64,000 nucleotides of DNA from Rubricella sp038526735 (GCA_038526735.1 JBCBGM010000003.1:1-64000); one strand, 5' to 3'. Counted from the stretch's first letter, positions 1 to 8,741 are shown. Made by a program: numbers and translations. Notes: generated by a model from the letters alone, not told the origin.

Positions 1-3000
1 GTATCAGCGGAACGTTACCAAGCTCAAACCAACATCATGCTCGGGGATGGCGTCTCCCTCGATGAGGATATGGACCTTGAAACCGTTCCGCTGATCCAGG
101 CCAGCGCGACAGACGGCAGCGATATCATGGTGGGTGGCGGACAGCTCAACGTGATGATTGGCGGCGGTGCGCGCGACTACATGGTGGGCGGCGGGCAGTA
201 CAACTTCATGTTCGGCGACGCGATCATCGCCTCCCAGTACGATGGCAACGACCTGATGGTCGGAGGGGGCCAGTACAACGTGATGGTGGGCGGCGGCGGA
301 GACGACGTGGTCATCGGCGGCGGGCAGTATAACATCCAACTCGGCGACACGATCGCGATGGGCATCGACAGCTCAAATGCGAAAGACGGCGGTGGGATCG
401 ATTTTGACCTCGGAGAGGCGGTCGATCAGCTCGGGGATGCGCTCACGGCCGAAGCCTCCGTCGATGCGGAGGTGGATGACGACCTCAACGTCAACGTCGA
501 GGCTGATTACGAGCTCAGCTACGACACCGAGGCCGTCAAAGTCTACGCGATGGAAGAGGCAGCACAGCAGCTCGAAAACCTCGAAACCGCCTATGACGGC
601 AACGACATCATGCTTGGCGGCGGGCAGCTCAACGTGCAAATCGCGGGTGCCGGGAACGATGTGATCATCGGGGGCGGCAAGACCAACGTGCAGCTTGGTG
701 GCTCCGGCAATGACGTGATGATCGGTGGGGGTCAGTCCAATTACATGTTCGGCGGATCTGGCGTCGATATTATGCTCGGCGGTGGCAAGACCAACTACAT
801 GTTTGGCGATGATGGCGCTGACATCATGCTCGGCGGTGGCCAATCCAACAACATGTACGGCGGTGCTGGCTCAGACATCATGATCGGCGGCGGCCAAGAG
901 AACTTTATGGATGCTGGCGAGGGTGATGACATCATGCTCGGCGGTGGTCAGTCGAACGAGATGGTCGGCGGCGAAGGCGACGACCTGATCGTCGGTGGCG
1001 GGCAGGAAAACACCCTCTCGGGCGATGAGGGCGACGACTTCATGGTCGGGGGTGGCCAAGAGAATGTCATGGATGGCGGCGACGGAGCCGACATCATGGT
1101 CGGCGGCGGTCAGAACAACGAGATGACCGCCGGCGCGGGCGACGATGTGATGCTGGGTGCCGGGCAAGAGAACGTCATGGACGGCGGCGAAGGCTCCGAT
1201 TTCATGATCGGCGGTGGCCAAAACAACGAGATGTCGGGTGACGAAGGCTCAGACATCATGATCGGCGGCGGCCAGGACAACGTCATGACCGGCGGCGAGG
1301 GCGACGACATCGTCATTGGGGCCGGGCAGAACAACGAACTTGATGGCGGCGAGGGCACCGACATCGTGCTGGGTGCGGGCCAAGAAAACCAACTCTCGGG
1401 CGGCGCGGGCGATGACGTGATCATCGGCGGCGGACAGAACAACGTCCTCTACGGTGATGATGCGCAAAACGACGAGGAGGGCCTCCTAGACGGCAACGAC
1501 ATCATGATCGGGGGCGGCCAGAACAACGAGATGTATGGCGGCGGCGGCTCTGACTTCATGATCGGCGCGGGCCAAGACAACCTGATGGATGCAGGCTCCG
1601 GCGATGACTTCGTGATTGGCGGAGGCCTCGACAATGTCTTTGTCGCCGGTGAGGGCGATGACGTCATGCTGGGCGTCGGTGAGTTTGAGTCCATGTCCGG
1701 CGACGAGGGTAATGACAGCCTGTTCGGTTTTGGTTGGGGCTGGATTTCTGTCGCGACCTCTGACGCTGTGCAGGATGGATTTGAATACACATTCGATCTG
1801 TTGATGGATGGGTTCGACAGCATTCTTGGCGCTGTGGGCGACACAATCTCAGACGCGCAAACCCGGTTTGAGAGCACTGCAGACCAGCTGGTGGATACCT
1901 GGGACAGCCTCGACTTCAGCGCCTTTGACTTCTCCAACTACGACTGGGGCACAGGTGAGTTTGAGGGGCTGCAAGTCTCTGACAGCGCGGATGCGGTGGA
2001 CAGCGCGGCCTCGACGACGGCGTCGCAGGAGGATGACGTCGAGGGATCCTCCTCAACCGCAAGCGCGCAAAGCAGCGACTCGGGTGATGCGCTGGACGAT
2101 GCGTCTGACAACACAGGCGATGCCTCAGATGCGCTCGACAGCGCGAGCGACGCTCTGGATGATGTCGATATCGCTGCCCCTGAGGCGGAAACGGGCGGCG
2201 CAAATGCCTTCCTCGATAGTGCAGATGGGCAATCCTCCATCGATGAGATGCGCAGCACCGATATCTTCTCCACCGACAGCGATGAGGGCGTTGATGCCTC
2301 CAGCGGAGAGGGTGGCTTCACCGCAATCGGCACGGTCATGGCGGTGCTGAATGACACCGTCGGCGATCTCTACACAGAGACGTTCATCGGCGGTGAAGGC
2401 GACGATCTGCTCGAAGGGGGGATCGGGACCGACTACCTCTACGGCGGTGAGGGCGCAGACACCTACGTCTATTGGCTGGGCGATGGAGCCGACACGATCA
2501 ACGAGGCGGGCGATGGTGATGCTGGGGGCGACGATAGCATCGAAATCCGCTTTTCGGATCTGGTCTATAACGGCACCTTCGACCTCGACCAAAACCTCGA
2601 TGTCTCGGTCAGTGGTGATGATCTAACGCTCGATTTCCAGTTCTCTGATGGGATTGGCGGGCTGATCCCAATGGGCTCGATCACCATCGAGGGGATGGGC
2701 GATGATGCCACTGCCGTGGAGACGCTGACGATTGTGAACGGTGACTTCAGCTACGACTTCGACCTCACCTCAATCTACGACGCGGCGGATGATGGCGGCA
2801 TCCTCCCCTCCAGCATGACCTTCGCCGATGCCGCCGAAGAGAGCGGCCAGCTGGGCGACTATCACACCGCGCTGGATGATTTTTATGGCCCCGATGTTGA
2901 CACGTCGATCGATACCGAGGCCGCCTCCATGGCCACCGCGACCTTCGACGGGTTCGATGTCGCAGGGGATGATACCAGCGGCACCGACGACGCCGGGCTC

Positions 3001-3021
3001 GGGATCACCAAAAAGCACTAA
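1..3021 (+). CDS. RTX-like type I secreted repeat protein (5' end outside window)
   Basis: The reading frame is open from base 1, with repeat-like residues (NIMLGDG) before the first ATG at 37, so the gene enters from the left edge and its true start is not seen. Numbered from the ATG at 37, residues ~30-555 hold about 24 units of ~18 residues. Each pairs an RTX-type nonapeptide (GGxGxDxMx) with a second nonapeptide, GGGQxNxMx. Residues ~560-780 are an acidic, Ser/Ala/Asp-rich linker. Residues ~781-815 hold canonical RTX motifs (GGEGDDLLEGG), followed by a segment resembling the haemolysin-type calcium-binding-related domain. The acidic C-terminus fits an uncleaved type I secretion signal. 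The downstream ABC exporter and membrane-fusion protein make it the probable cargo of that exporter. No catalytic domain is visible, so an adhesive, surface or matrix role is only a guess. Confidence 0.85.
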   Translation, partial: VSAERYQAQTNIMLGDGVSLDEDMDLETVPLIQASATDGSDIMVGGGQLNVMIGGGARDYMVGGGQYNFMFGDAIIASQYDGNDLMVGGGQYNVMVGGGGDDVVIGGGQYNIQLGDTIAMGIDSSNAKDGGGIDFDLGEAVDQLGDALTAEASVDAEVDDDLNVNVEADYELSYDTEAVKVYAMEEAAQQLENLETAYDGNDIMLGGGQLNVQIAGAGNDVIIGGGKTNVQLGGSGNDVMIGGGQSNYMFGGSGVDIMLGGGKTNYMFGDDGADIMLGGGQSNNMYGGAGSDIMIGGGQENFMDAGEGDDIMLGGGQSNEMVGGEGDDLIVGGGQENTLSGDEGDDFMVGGGQENVMDGGDGADIMVGGGQNNEMTAGAGDDVMLGAGQENVMDGGEGSDFMIGGGQNNEMSGDEGSDIMIGGGQDNVMTGGEGDDIVIGAGQNNELDGGEGTDIVLGAGQENQLSGGAGDDVIIGGGQNNVLYGDDAQNDEEGLLDGNDIMIGGGQNNEMYGGGGSDFMIGAGQDNLMDAGSGDDFVIGGGLDNVFVAGEGDDVMLGVGEFESMSGDEGNDSLFGFGWGWISVATSDAVQDGFEYTFDLLMDGFDSILGAVGDTISDAQTRFESTADQLVDTWDSLDFSAFDFSNYDWGTGEFEGLQVSDSADAVDSAASTTASQEDDVEGSSSTASAQSSDSGDALDDASDNTGDASDALDSASDALDDVDIAAPEAETGGANAFLDSADGQSSIDEMRSTDIFSTDSDEGVDASSGEGGFTAIGTVMAVLNDTVGDLYTETFIGGEGDDLLEGGIGTDYLYGGEGADTYVYWLGDGADTINEAGDGDAGGDDSIEIRFSDLVYNGTFDLDQNLDVSVSGDDLTLDFQFSDGIGGLIPMGSITIEGMGDDATAVETLTIVNGDFSYDFDLTSIYDAADDGGILPSSMTFADAAEESGQLGDYHTALDDFYGPDVDTSIDTEAASMATATFDGFDVAGDDTSGTDDAGLGITKKH
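70..1700 (+). repeat. In-gene tandem ~54-bp repeat array (18-residue units)
   Basis: About 24 degenerate direct repeats of ~54 bp encode alternating nonapeptides of types GGxGxDxMx and GGG(Q/K)xNxMx. The array is interrupted by a non-repeat stretch at about 360-590 and by shorter insertions near 210-240 and 1455-1495. Units 22-24 lose the Q-x-N signature (GGGLDN, then GVGEFES), as often happens at an array end. The repeats are in frame with the protein, so they are protein-level repeats and not CRISPR. Confidence 0.85.
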
Positions 3022-3068
3022 ACACCCACACCAAGCGCGAATGCGCACTCATCAGCAGGGAAGACTAA

Positions 3069-3413
3069 ATGACCTTACGCAGAATGCATGAAGCCAAAGC
3101 CGGTGACACGACGATCCAGCTGTTCGGAGATGACGCCGGCGTGCCCGAGATGTTTGTCGAGGGCATCCACGGCATTCGCTTTGCGGGCACGCATGTGAAG
3201 ATGAATCTATACACCGTCGCCGAGCAGGAACCAAACCTCGAGCAGCGCCAGTTGGTAGCGCGGCTGGTGATGCCCATTGGAAGCTACCTCGATATGGCGG
3301 CGATGATCGCCGGGCACGCGCAGGGCGTCCAACAGAACATCGCGGCGGGCCAAGCCAAGGCGGAGGCCAATGGCGCAGCACCTGATGAAACCACCACACC
3401 ATCCGCCGAATAA
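3069..3413 (+). CDS. Small protein of the secretion cassette, paralog A (unknown function)
   Basis: 114 residues, 47 bp after the RTX-like gene, with a good ribosome binding site (agggaag) before the ATG. It has no signal peptide or membrane segment. The core (about residues 29-75: FVEGIHGIRFAG, HVKMNLYTV, RQLVARLVMP) aligns by eye with the core of the next gene, so the two are tandem paralogs. The C-terminus is Ala/Thr/Pro-rich and probably disordered. The core weakly recalls the DUF3467 type of small beta-rich protein, which I cannot confirm. Its position between a T1SS cargo gene and its exporter suggests a cytoplasmic chaperone, modifier or regulator of secretion; that is inference. Confidence 0.7.
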   Translation: MTLRRMHEAKAGDTTIQLFGDDAGVPEMFVEGIHGIRFAGTHVKMNLYTVAEQEPNLEQRQLVARLVMPIGSYLDMAAMIAGHAQGVQQNIAAGQAKAEANGAAPDETTTPSAE

Positions 3414-3433
3414 ACACGCAGGGAAACACAGAC

Positions 3434-3706
3434 ATGAGCAACCAAGAATTCGTGGACGGCGTGCAGGAGATCACCATCCAGGGTGGGATCGTCCGGGTCG
3501 ATTACTTCACCTACTCCGCCGAAGAGAAAGACGCCTCCGGCAAGCCTGCGAAGGTCTTTGCCAAACGCCTTTTGCTCTCGCCAGAGGCGTTTTTGCAGAG
3601 CTTCAGCGCGATGGAGCGGATCGTCGATCAACTCGTCGAGCGTGGTGCGATCAAGCGGAAAGACGACAAGCCCAATGGGCGCACAGCGGCCTCGCCAAAT
3701 TTCTGA
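3434..3706 (+). CDS. Small protein of the secretion cassette, paralog B (unknown function)
   Basis: 90 residues, 20 bp after paralog A and preceded by cagggaaa as ribosome binding site. The core (FVDGVQEITIQGG, IVRVDYFTY, KVFAKRLLLSPEAF) matches paralog A in order and spacing: FV(E/D)G, I(R/T), G-x2-V(K/R), T, and a hydrophobic A(K/R)xL segment. No export signal is visible. The tail is Lys/Asp/Asn-rich. It sits 66 bp before the ABC exporter gene in the same direction, so it is probably co-transcribed. Function unknown; the two proteins could form a heterodimer. Confidence 0.7.
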   Translation: MSNQEFVDGVQEITIQGGIVRVDYFTYSAEEKDASGKPAKVFAKRLLLSPEAFLQSFSAMERIVDQLVERGAIKRKDDKPNGRTAASPNF

Positions 3707-3772
3707 GCGACTTTGGACAACCCGCATGATCTGCCCAAGAGCTCTCCGCAGCACAGGTAAAGGACACCCCGC

Positions 3773-5947
3773 ATGCTGACCGGAATTCAGACCCTCGTGC
3801 TCAGCGCACGCCAGCACGGAGTGGACCTGAACGAAAAGCGCCTGATGCATGACTATGCGCTCAGCGACCAAGAACCGAGCGACACGCTGCTGATCCGGAT
3901 CGCGCAGGAGAATGACATCCGGGCAAAGGTCACGCGGCTGAACTGGCGCAAGCTACAGAGCCTTGGCAGTGTGTTTCCGGTGATCTTGAAGCTCAAGAAC
4001 GGCAACCGAGTTATCCTTGCGGGCATCGAAAAGACCGAAGGGGCGGAGCCGCAAGCGCTGATCCTCGATCCGCTCAGTGGCAGTGCAGAGGTGCTGCGCA
4101 TCCAACGCGACAAGCTTGAGGCGGCGTGGGATGGGAAAGCACTGCTCCTAAAGCGCAGAATGCGCGCGACGGATCAGAATGCACCCTTTGGCCTTCGTTG
4201 GTTTGTGCCGGAATTTGGCAAGCAAAAGGTGCTGTTTATCGAGATTGCACTTGTGGCGATCATCATGCACGCGGTCGCGTTGCTTATCCCGATCTACATC
4301 CAGATCGTTCTGGACCGGGTGCTCAGCAACCAAGCCTATGCCACCCTCTATGTGCTGACGACCGGAGTGATCGTGGCGCTGACCTTTAGTGCGATCTTGG
4401 CCTATGTGCGCCAGCTTTTGCTGCTCTACGCCTCTAGCAAAATCGACATCCGTATCTCGACCCGCGTGTTTCAAAAGCTGCTGTCGCTGCCGGTGAACTT
4501 CTTCAACCGCAACCCGGCGGGCGCGCTCAACAAGCACATGCAGCAAGCAGGCGCGATCCGGCAGTTTTTGACGGGTCGGATGTTTATGACCCTGCTCGAT
4601 GCAACGGCGCTGTTCGTTTTTATCCCTGTGCTGTTCAGCTATAGCCCGACGCTGGCTTTCGTTGTGCTCGGCTTCAGCGCACTGATCTCGCTGAACATGA
4701 TCTTTATCGCGGGCCCCTACAAACGCCGCCTTGCCCGCCTCTATCACGCCGAGGGAGACCGGCAGTCGATGCTGGTTGAGACGATCACCGGGATGGAGAC
4801 GATCAAGTCCCTCGCCCTGGAACCCGTGCAACGCCGCCGGTGGGAGGATGTCGCCGCGTCCTCGGTGCAGACGAACTACGACGTTGGGCGGATCGGCGCG
4901 CTCTCCGCGCAAATCTCCACGCTTTTGCAGGGGCTCATGACCGTCGCGATCATCTTTTTCGGGGTTGAGATGGTGCTGGCGGGCACAATCTCAGCCGGCG
5001 CGCTCATCGCCTTTAACATGCTCGCCGCACGCGTGAGTGGCCCGCTCGTGCAGCTTGTGACGCTCGTGCAAGACTATCAACAGACCAAGCTGTCGGTGCG
5101 GATGCTCGGCAACATCATGAACCAAAAGTCAGAGCAGGTCGGGCGTGGGGCCTCTCCGGTGATCCGTGGCGCCATCGATTTTGACCGGGTGACCTTTCAG
5201 TACCCCGACGGCCCGCTCGCGCTCAAAGACGTCTCTTTCAAGATCCGACCCGGGGAGTTGGTGGGCGTGGTCGGGCGCTCTGGCTCTGGCAAAAGCACGC
5301 TCGCGAAGCTTTTGCAGGGGCTCTATATCCCGCAGCAGGGTGCGATCCGTTTTGATGGCGTGGACATCCGCCAACTCGACCTGATCCACCTGCGCGGGCA
5401 CATCGGGGTGGTGCCGCAAAACAGCTTCCTGTTCCAAGGCAGCATTCGCGACAACATCTCAAAGGGAAAGCCCGACGCCTCGCTCGAAGAGGTGCTGGAG
5501 GCGGCCAATCTTGCGGGCGCTTACGAGTTTATCGAGACGCTACCGAAAGGCTTTGAGACGGAGTTGGAAGAAGGCGGCAGCAACCTTTCGGGCGGCCAGC
5601 GCCAGCGCCTTGCGATTGCCCGCGCGATCCTGAAACGGCCGAATATCCTGGTGCTGGATGAAGCGACCAGCGCGCTCGATCCGGAGTCAGAGATCAGCGT
5701 GCAGGAAAACCTTGAGCGGCTTTCGCGCGGGCGCACGGTGTTTATGGTCACACACCGGCTGTCGCAGCTGGTGCATTCCGACAAAATCCTGGTGATGGAC
5801 AACGGTGGGCTGATCGGCGTTGGCACACATGACGAGCTTTTGCGCAGCAACGCGGTGTATCACGGGCTCTGGACGCAGCAGAACCGGCACATCACCGGGC
5901 AGGCCGCGATGCAAGACAGCCTAGAGAGCCGGGGGGCTGCGGAATGA
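3773..5947 (+). CDS. Type I secretion ABC exporter, HlyB-like with C39-like domain
   Basis: 724 residues, ribosome binding site aaagga. Residues 1-130 form a C39-peptidase-like domain with no catalytic Cys at the expected N-terminal position and no catalytic His where the family has it (NRVIL instead). As in HlyB, it should bind the substrate rather than cleave it. Residues ~150-430 form the six-helix ABC exporter membrane domain. The nucleotide-binding domain has Walker A GRSGSGKS (501-508), signature LSGGQ (605-609), Walker B ILVLDE (625-630) and H-loop His661. It should use ATP to export the RTX-like protein across both membranes together with the next gene product and a TolC-type channel, which is not in this window. 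It overlaps the next gene by 4 bp (ATGA), indicating coupled translation. Confidence 0.93.
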   Translation: MLTGIQTLVLSARQHGVDLNEKRLMHDYALSDQEPSDTLLIRIAQENDIRAKVTRLNWRKLQSLGSVFPVILKLKNGNRVILAGIEKTEGAEPQALILDPLSGSAEVLRIQRDKLEAAWDGKALLLKRRMRATDQNAPFGLRWFVPEFGKQKVLFIEIALVAIIMHAVALLIPIYIQIVLDRVLSNQAYATLYVLTTGVIVALTFSAILAYVRQLLLLYASSKIDIRISTRVFQKLLSLPVNFFNRNPAGALNKHMQQAGAIRQFLTGRMFMTLLDATALFVFIPVLFSYSPTLAFVVLGFSALISLNMIFIAGPYKRRLARLYHAEGDRQSMLVETITGMETIKSLALEPVQRRRWEDVAASSVQTNYDVGRIGALSAQISTLLQGLMTVAIIFFGVEMVLAGTISAGALIAFNMLAARVSGPLVQLVTLVQDYQQTKLSVRMLGNIMNQKSEQVGRGASPVIRGAIDFDRVTFQYPDGPLALKDVSFKIRPGELVGVVGRSGSGKSTLAKLLQGLYIPQQGAIRFDGVDIRQLDLIHLRGHIGVVPQNSFLFQGSIRDNISKGKPDASLEEVLEAANLAGAYEFIETLPKGFETELEEGGSNLSGGQRQRLAIARAILKRPNILVLDEATSALDPESEISVQENLERLSRGRTVFMVTHRLSQLVHSDKILVMDNGGLIGVGTHDELLRSNAVYHGLWTQQNRHITGQAAMQDSLESRGAAE

Positions 5948-7683
5948 GACGTCCTTCGACACCCAAAGACCAAATCAGCCTTGAGGATGGGCGACTACTC
6001 TACGCGAAGGGTGATGCCACGGACGTTGCCTACCTCGTCGTGGATGGCGAGATCGAAATTTACCTGACCGAGGAAGGTGAGAGCGGCGAAGTGCTGCTCT
6101 CGCAGCTTGGTCCTGGCGAGATTGCTGGCCAGCTTGGAATGCTTGAGGGCACTCCCCAAAACGCCTCCGCCCGCGCGCGTGGCGCGACGGTTGTGAAGCC
6201 CTTGGACCGGGCATTTTTTCTCAACCAGCTTGGCGGGGGCGCACTTGCCGCGACGTCCGAATCCGCTATCCCCCAAACCGCGCTCGCTGCGCCTCAGCCG
6301 ACGAGCATTCGTGCGGACGACGCGTCGCTCGACCGTATGCTGCCGTGGAATGATCGCGCGTCTGAGGTGATCGCCGCCTTCCAGCCCGACGCTCTTGAAA
6401 TCGAGCACCGCCCCTTCCCAGCGATTGCGCGGGTGGCGGCCTATTCGATCATCCTGTTCTTTGCAGCGATTGTGACCTGGGCGTCGGTCTCGGTGATCGA
6501 CACCTCCGTCTCAACCCGCGGGGTGACGGCGCCCTCAAGCTCAAACATTTTGGTGCAGGCGACCGAACCGGGGATCATCGAAACGCTGCACGTCTCTGAA
6601 GGGGATATCGTGCAGGTGGGCGATCCGCTTGTTTCGTTCGATGACACAGCCATTCAGGCGGATATTCTCGCAGCGGTCGCGCGGCGCGATAACATGATGG
6701 GGCGGCTCAACCGGTTGGAGCTTGAGTTCGACAACGAGATGCGGCCCGTGGCGATCTTGCCCGTCTTCAGTGAGGATGAGTTTGATGATCAGCGGCAACG
6801 CGATCTCTACGCCAGCCGTCTGAGTGAGTTCTCGTCCCGCGTCAGCTCTTACCAAAGACAACTCGACAAACTGGATGTGCAAGCGACCTCGGTGGATGAG
6901 GACCTTGCGCTCGCCCGTGAGCAACTGGGGATGCTGCGGCAGCTTGAGGGCTCTTATAACGACCTTGTGCAAAAAGAGCTGATGTCGCGCGTGCAGCTGA
7001 TGTCCGTCACGTTCGATCGGCTCGGCACGGAGCGTGAGATCAATCAGCTTGAGAACCAGGTTGAGCAGGTTGCCGCCGACATGGCTGTCACCAGAGCCGA
7101 CCGTGATGTCTATGTCAGCAACTGGTTTTCCACCCTGACCGATGATCTGTTAAACACCCGCGAGCAGCTCATTCAGGTCGAGGAAGAACTGGTCACCCTC
7201 CGCCAACGCGCCCAAAACCTCGACATCCACGCCACCGCTGATGCGATTGTGCTCGAGACGCACGGCTTTGGCGACGGATCGGTGATCAGAGCGGCAGAGA
7301 CTGTCGTGGACTTGGTGCCCGATCACACGGAGATTTTGGTGCGGCTGGACATCAACCCGACTGACATCAGCAACGTGACGGTTGGGGCGCGCGTCTCGGT
7401 CAAACTCGACGCCCTGCCCTTCCAAAAACACGGCGATCTGGTGGGACGGATCGACTTCATCAGCGAAGACACCTTCGACGAAACGCTCCTCGGACAGCCG
7501 ATACCCGTGTATCGCGCGCGCGTGCATATCGAGACCAACCAACTCACCGACTTACCGCCAGACTTCCGGATGATCCCCGGCATGACAGCAACCGGTGATA
7601 TCCGAACCGGCGAGCGCCGCATCATCACATACTTTATCTATCCAGTGCTTCGGTGGGTGCAGACCTCGCTGCGGGAGACGTGA
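5944..7683 (+). CDS. Membrane-fusion protein (HlyD family) fused to an N-terminal cNMP-binding-like domain
   Basis: 579 residues. Residues ~10-95 form a Crp-like beta-roll (LVVDGEIEIYL, LGPGEIAGQLGMLEGT) predicted to be cytoplasmic. The phosphate-binding cassette looks degenerate: the positions of CRP Glu72 and Arg82 appear as Gln63 and Asn73, so canonical cAMP binding is doubtful. Residues ~162-182 are the single membrane helix. Then comes the HlyD barrel-sandwich half motif (GIIETLHVSEGDIVQVGDPLV), a long coiled coil (~265-430) and a C-terminal beta-barrel region. It is the periplasmic adaptor for the ABC exporter it overlaps. The fusion could gate secretion from the cytoplasm; this is inference. 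HlyD proteins without the extra domain are usually about 430-480 residues. Confidence 0.9.
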   Translation: MRRPSTPKDQISLEDGRLLYAKGDATDVAYLVVDGEIEIYLTEEGESGEVLLSQLGPGEIAGQLGMLEGTPQNASARARGATVVKPLDRAFFLNQLGGGALAATSESAIPQTALAAPQPTSIRADDASLDRMLPWNDRASEVIAAFQPDALEIEHRPFPAIARVAAYSIILFFAAIVTWASVSVIDTSVSTRGVTAPSSSNILVQATEPGIIETLHVSEGDIVQVGDPLVSFDDTAIQADILAAVARRDNMMGRLNRLELEFDNEMRPVAILPVFSEDEFDDQRQRDLYASRLSEFSSRVSSYQRQLDKLDVQATSVDEDLALAREQLGMLRQLEGSYNDLVQKELMSRVQLMSVTFDRLGTEREINQLENQVEQVAADMAVTRADRDVYVSNWFSTLTDDLLNTREQLIQVEEELVTLRQRAQNLDIHATADAIVLETHGFGDGSVIRAAETVVDLVPDHTEILVRLDINPTDISNVTVGARVSVKLDALPFQKHGDLVGRIDFISEDTFDETLLGQPIPVYRARVHIETNQLTDLPPDFRMIPGMTATGDIRTGERRIITYFIYPVLRWVQTSLRET

Positions 7684-8042
7684 CCGAGCGGTTTGAAAAA
7701 CTGCCCACAAGTCAGCCTGAGTAGAGACAGGTAGGGATAGAGCGAGTATCGCGCGCGTCTTCCGCAAACACCGCGGGCTTAGGCGCTATGGCAACTGCAA
7801 CAATAGGAACAGGGACGCCGCCACAAGGATAGCGGTTCATGGAGTGAGACGATAAAGCTTGAGCGGGGTGCTTAAACGCCAGTTGAGCGATAAAAGCCAA
7901 TGCCTTTCAAAAAAAGCAAAAGTTACTGCCCCGCGACCCGGGCTGCCTTGCCCACCGCGCGAGCATTCCCGGTGGACTTTGCCAAACGCTCAGCTTTGAT
8001 ACTATCGCAATGCTGCGGGCTCCCAAACATACTGACAAAGCT
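7684..8042. other. Intergenic region before the Crp/Fnr regulator
   Basis: No convincing gene is seen here. A weak sigma70-like pair lies on the + strand: TTGCCA (7979-7984) and TACTAT (8000-8005), with a 15-bp spacer (16 if TTTGCC is used). It could drive the regulator starting at 8043. I see no hairpin followed by a T-run that would terminate the secretion operon. Confidence 0.35.
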
Positions 8043-8717
8043 ATGACGACGTCCTGGATTGATAGTTTTTTCGGCTTGAGCCGCCTGCCGCTCGATATCC
8101 GTGCAGAGCTTGGGGTCGGGAGCGAGATCGTATCGATGCCCATAGGGACGAAAGTGTTTGCGCCGGGTCAGTCAAACGACACGTTACTCTTGCTTCTTGA
8201 GGGAACGGTACGGGTTCAACAACGCTCCGAGACGGGAAAAGAGGTTATCCTCTATCGGGTCAACGCAGGCGAAAGTTGTGTGATGTCCACCGCCTGCATG
8301 TTGGCGTATGAGGATTACTCTGCCGACGGTATAGCTGAGACTGACGTGAAAGCGGTGGCGATTCCGCGGAGCACGTTTGATGGCCTGGTCGCCAAATCTT
8401 CGGTCTTTCGAGAGTTTGTGTTTTCGGCCTATTCGCGGCGCATGACCGACCTCTTCAAGCTCATTGATGACCTTATATTCCAGCGGGTTGATGTGCGGCT
8501 GGCCTCTCGGTTGCTCAGCCTTGCTGATACGCTGGGTGAGGTCAGGGCGACGCATGCAGCTTTGGCAACTGAGCTTGGGACTGCGCGCGAGGTGATCTCG
8601 CGCACCCTGTCCGAGTTTCAGCGTCGCGAATGGGTCGCACAATCCAGAGGGGTCGTGCGCATCACGCAACGCGAGGCACTTGAACGATTGGTCAGGTCCT
8701 CTGGCGGAGAGGTGTGA
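8043..8717 (+). CDS. Crp/Fnr-family transcriptional regulator
   Basis: 224 residues from the ATG at 8043. An in-frame ATG at 8010 would add 11 residues but lies close to the candidate -10 box. The N-terminal cyclic-nucleotide-binding-type beta-roll spans ~25-115 and the C-terminal winged helix-turn-helix ~150-215 (LATELGTAREVISRTLSEFQ). The sensor domain carries Cys79 and Cys85 in GESCVMSTACML. The Fnr-type N-terminal cysteine cluster is absent, so it is not a 4Fe-4S Fnr. Lying just upstream of DUF2892, YeeE/YedE and persulfide-dioxygenase-like genes, it probably controls them; sensing reactive sulfur through the two Cys residues is inference. Many bacteria use an ArsR-type repressor (BigR/SqrR) in this place. 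Confidence 0.85.
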   Translation: MTTSWIDSFFGLSRLPLDIRAELGVGSEIVSMPIGTKVFAPGQSNDTLLLLLEGTVRVQQRSETGKEVILYRVNAGESCVMSTACMLAYEDYSADGIAETDVKAVAIPRSTFDGLVAKSSVFREFVFSAYSRRMTDLFKLIDDLIFQRVDVRLASRLLSLADTLGEVRATHAALATELGTAREVISRTLSEFQRREWVAQSRGVVRITQREALERLVRSSGGEV

Positions 8718-8741
8718 TCTCGCACGCTTAAAACCCGTTTG

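Noticed and set aside
373..1467. Several antisense open frames of 60-160 codons opposite the repeat gene
   Set aside because: They are the mirror of the GC-rich repeat codons (His/Val/Ala-rich products), have no ribosome binding sites and change with the repeat phase.
70..1700. Regular direct repeats that could suggest a CRISPR array
   Set aside because: The repeats are in-frame 54-bp protein units with gradual divergence and no spacers of unrelated sequence; no cas genes are near.
3853..4912. Antisense frames opposite the ABC exporter
   Set aside because: No ribosome binding sites, composition typical of reverse-strand GC-rich codons, and the exporter gene is unambiguous.
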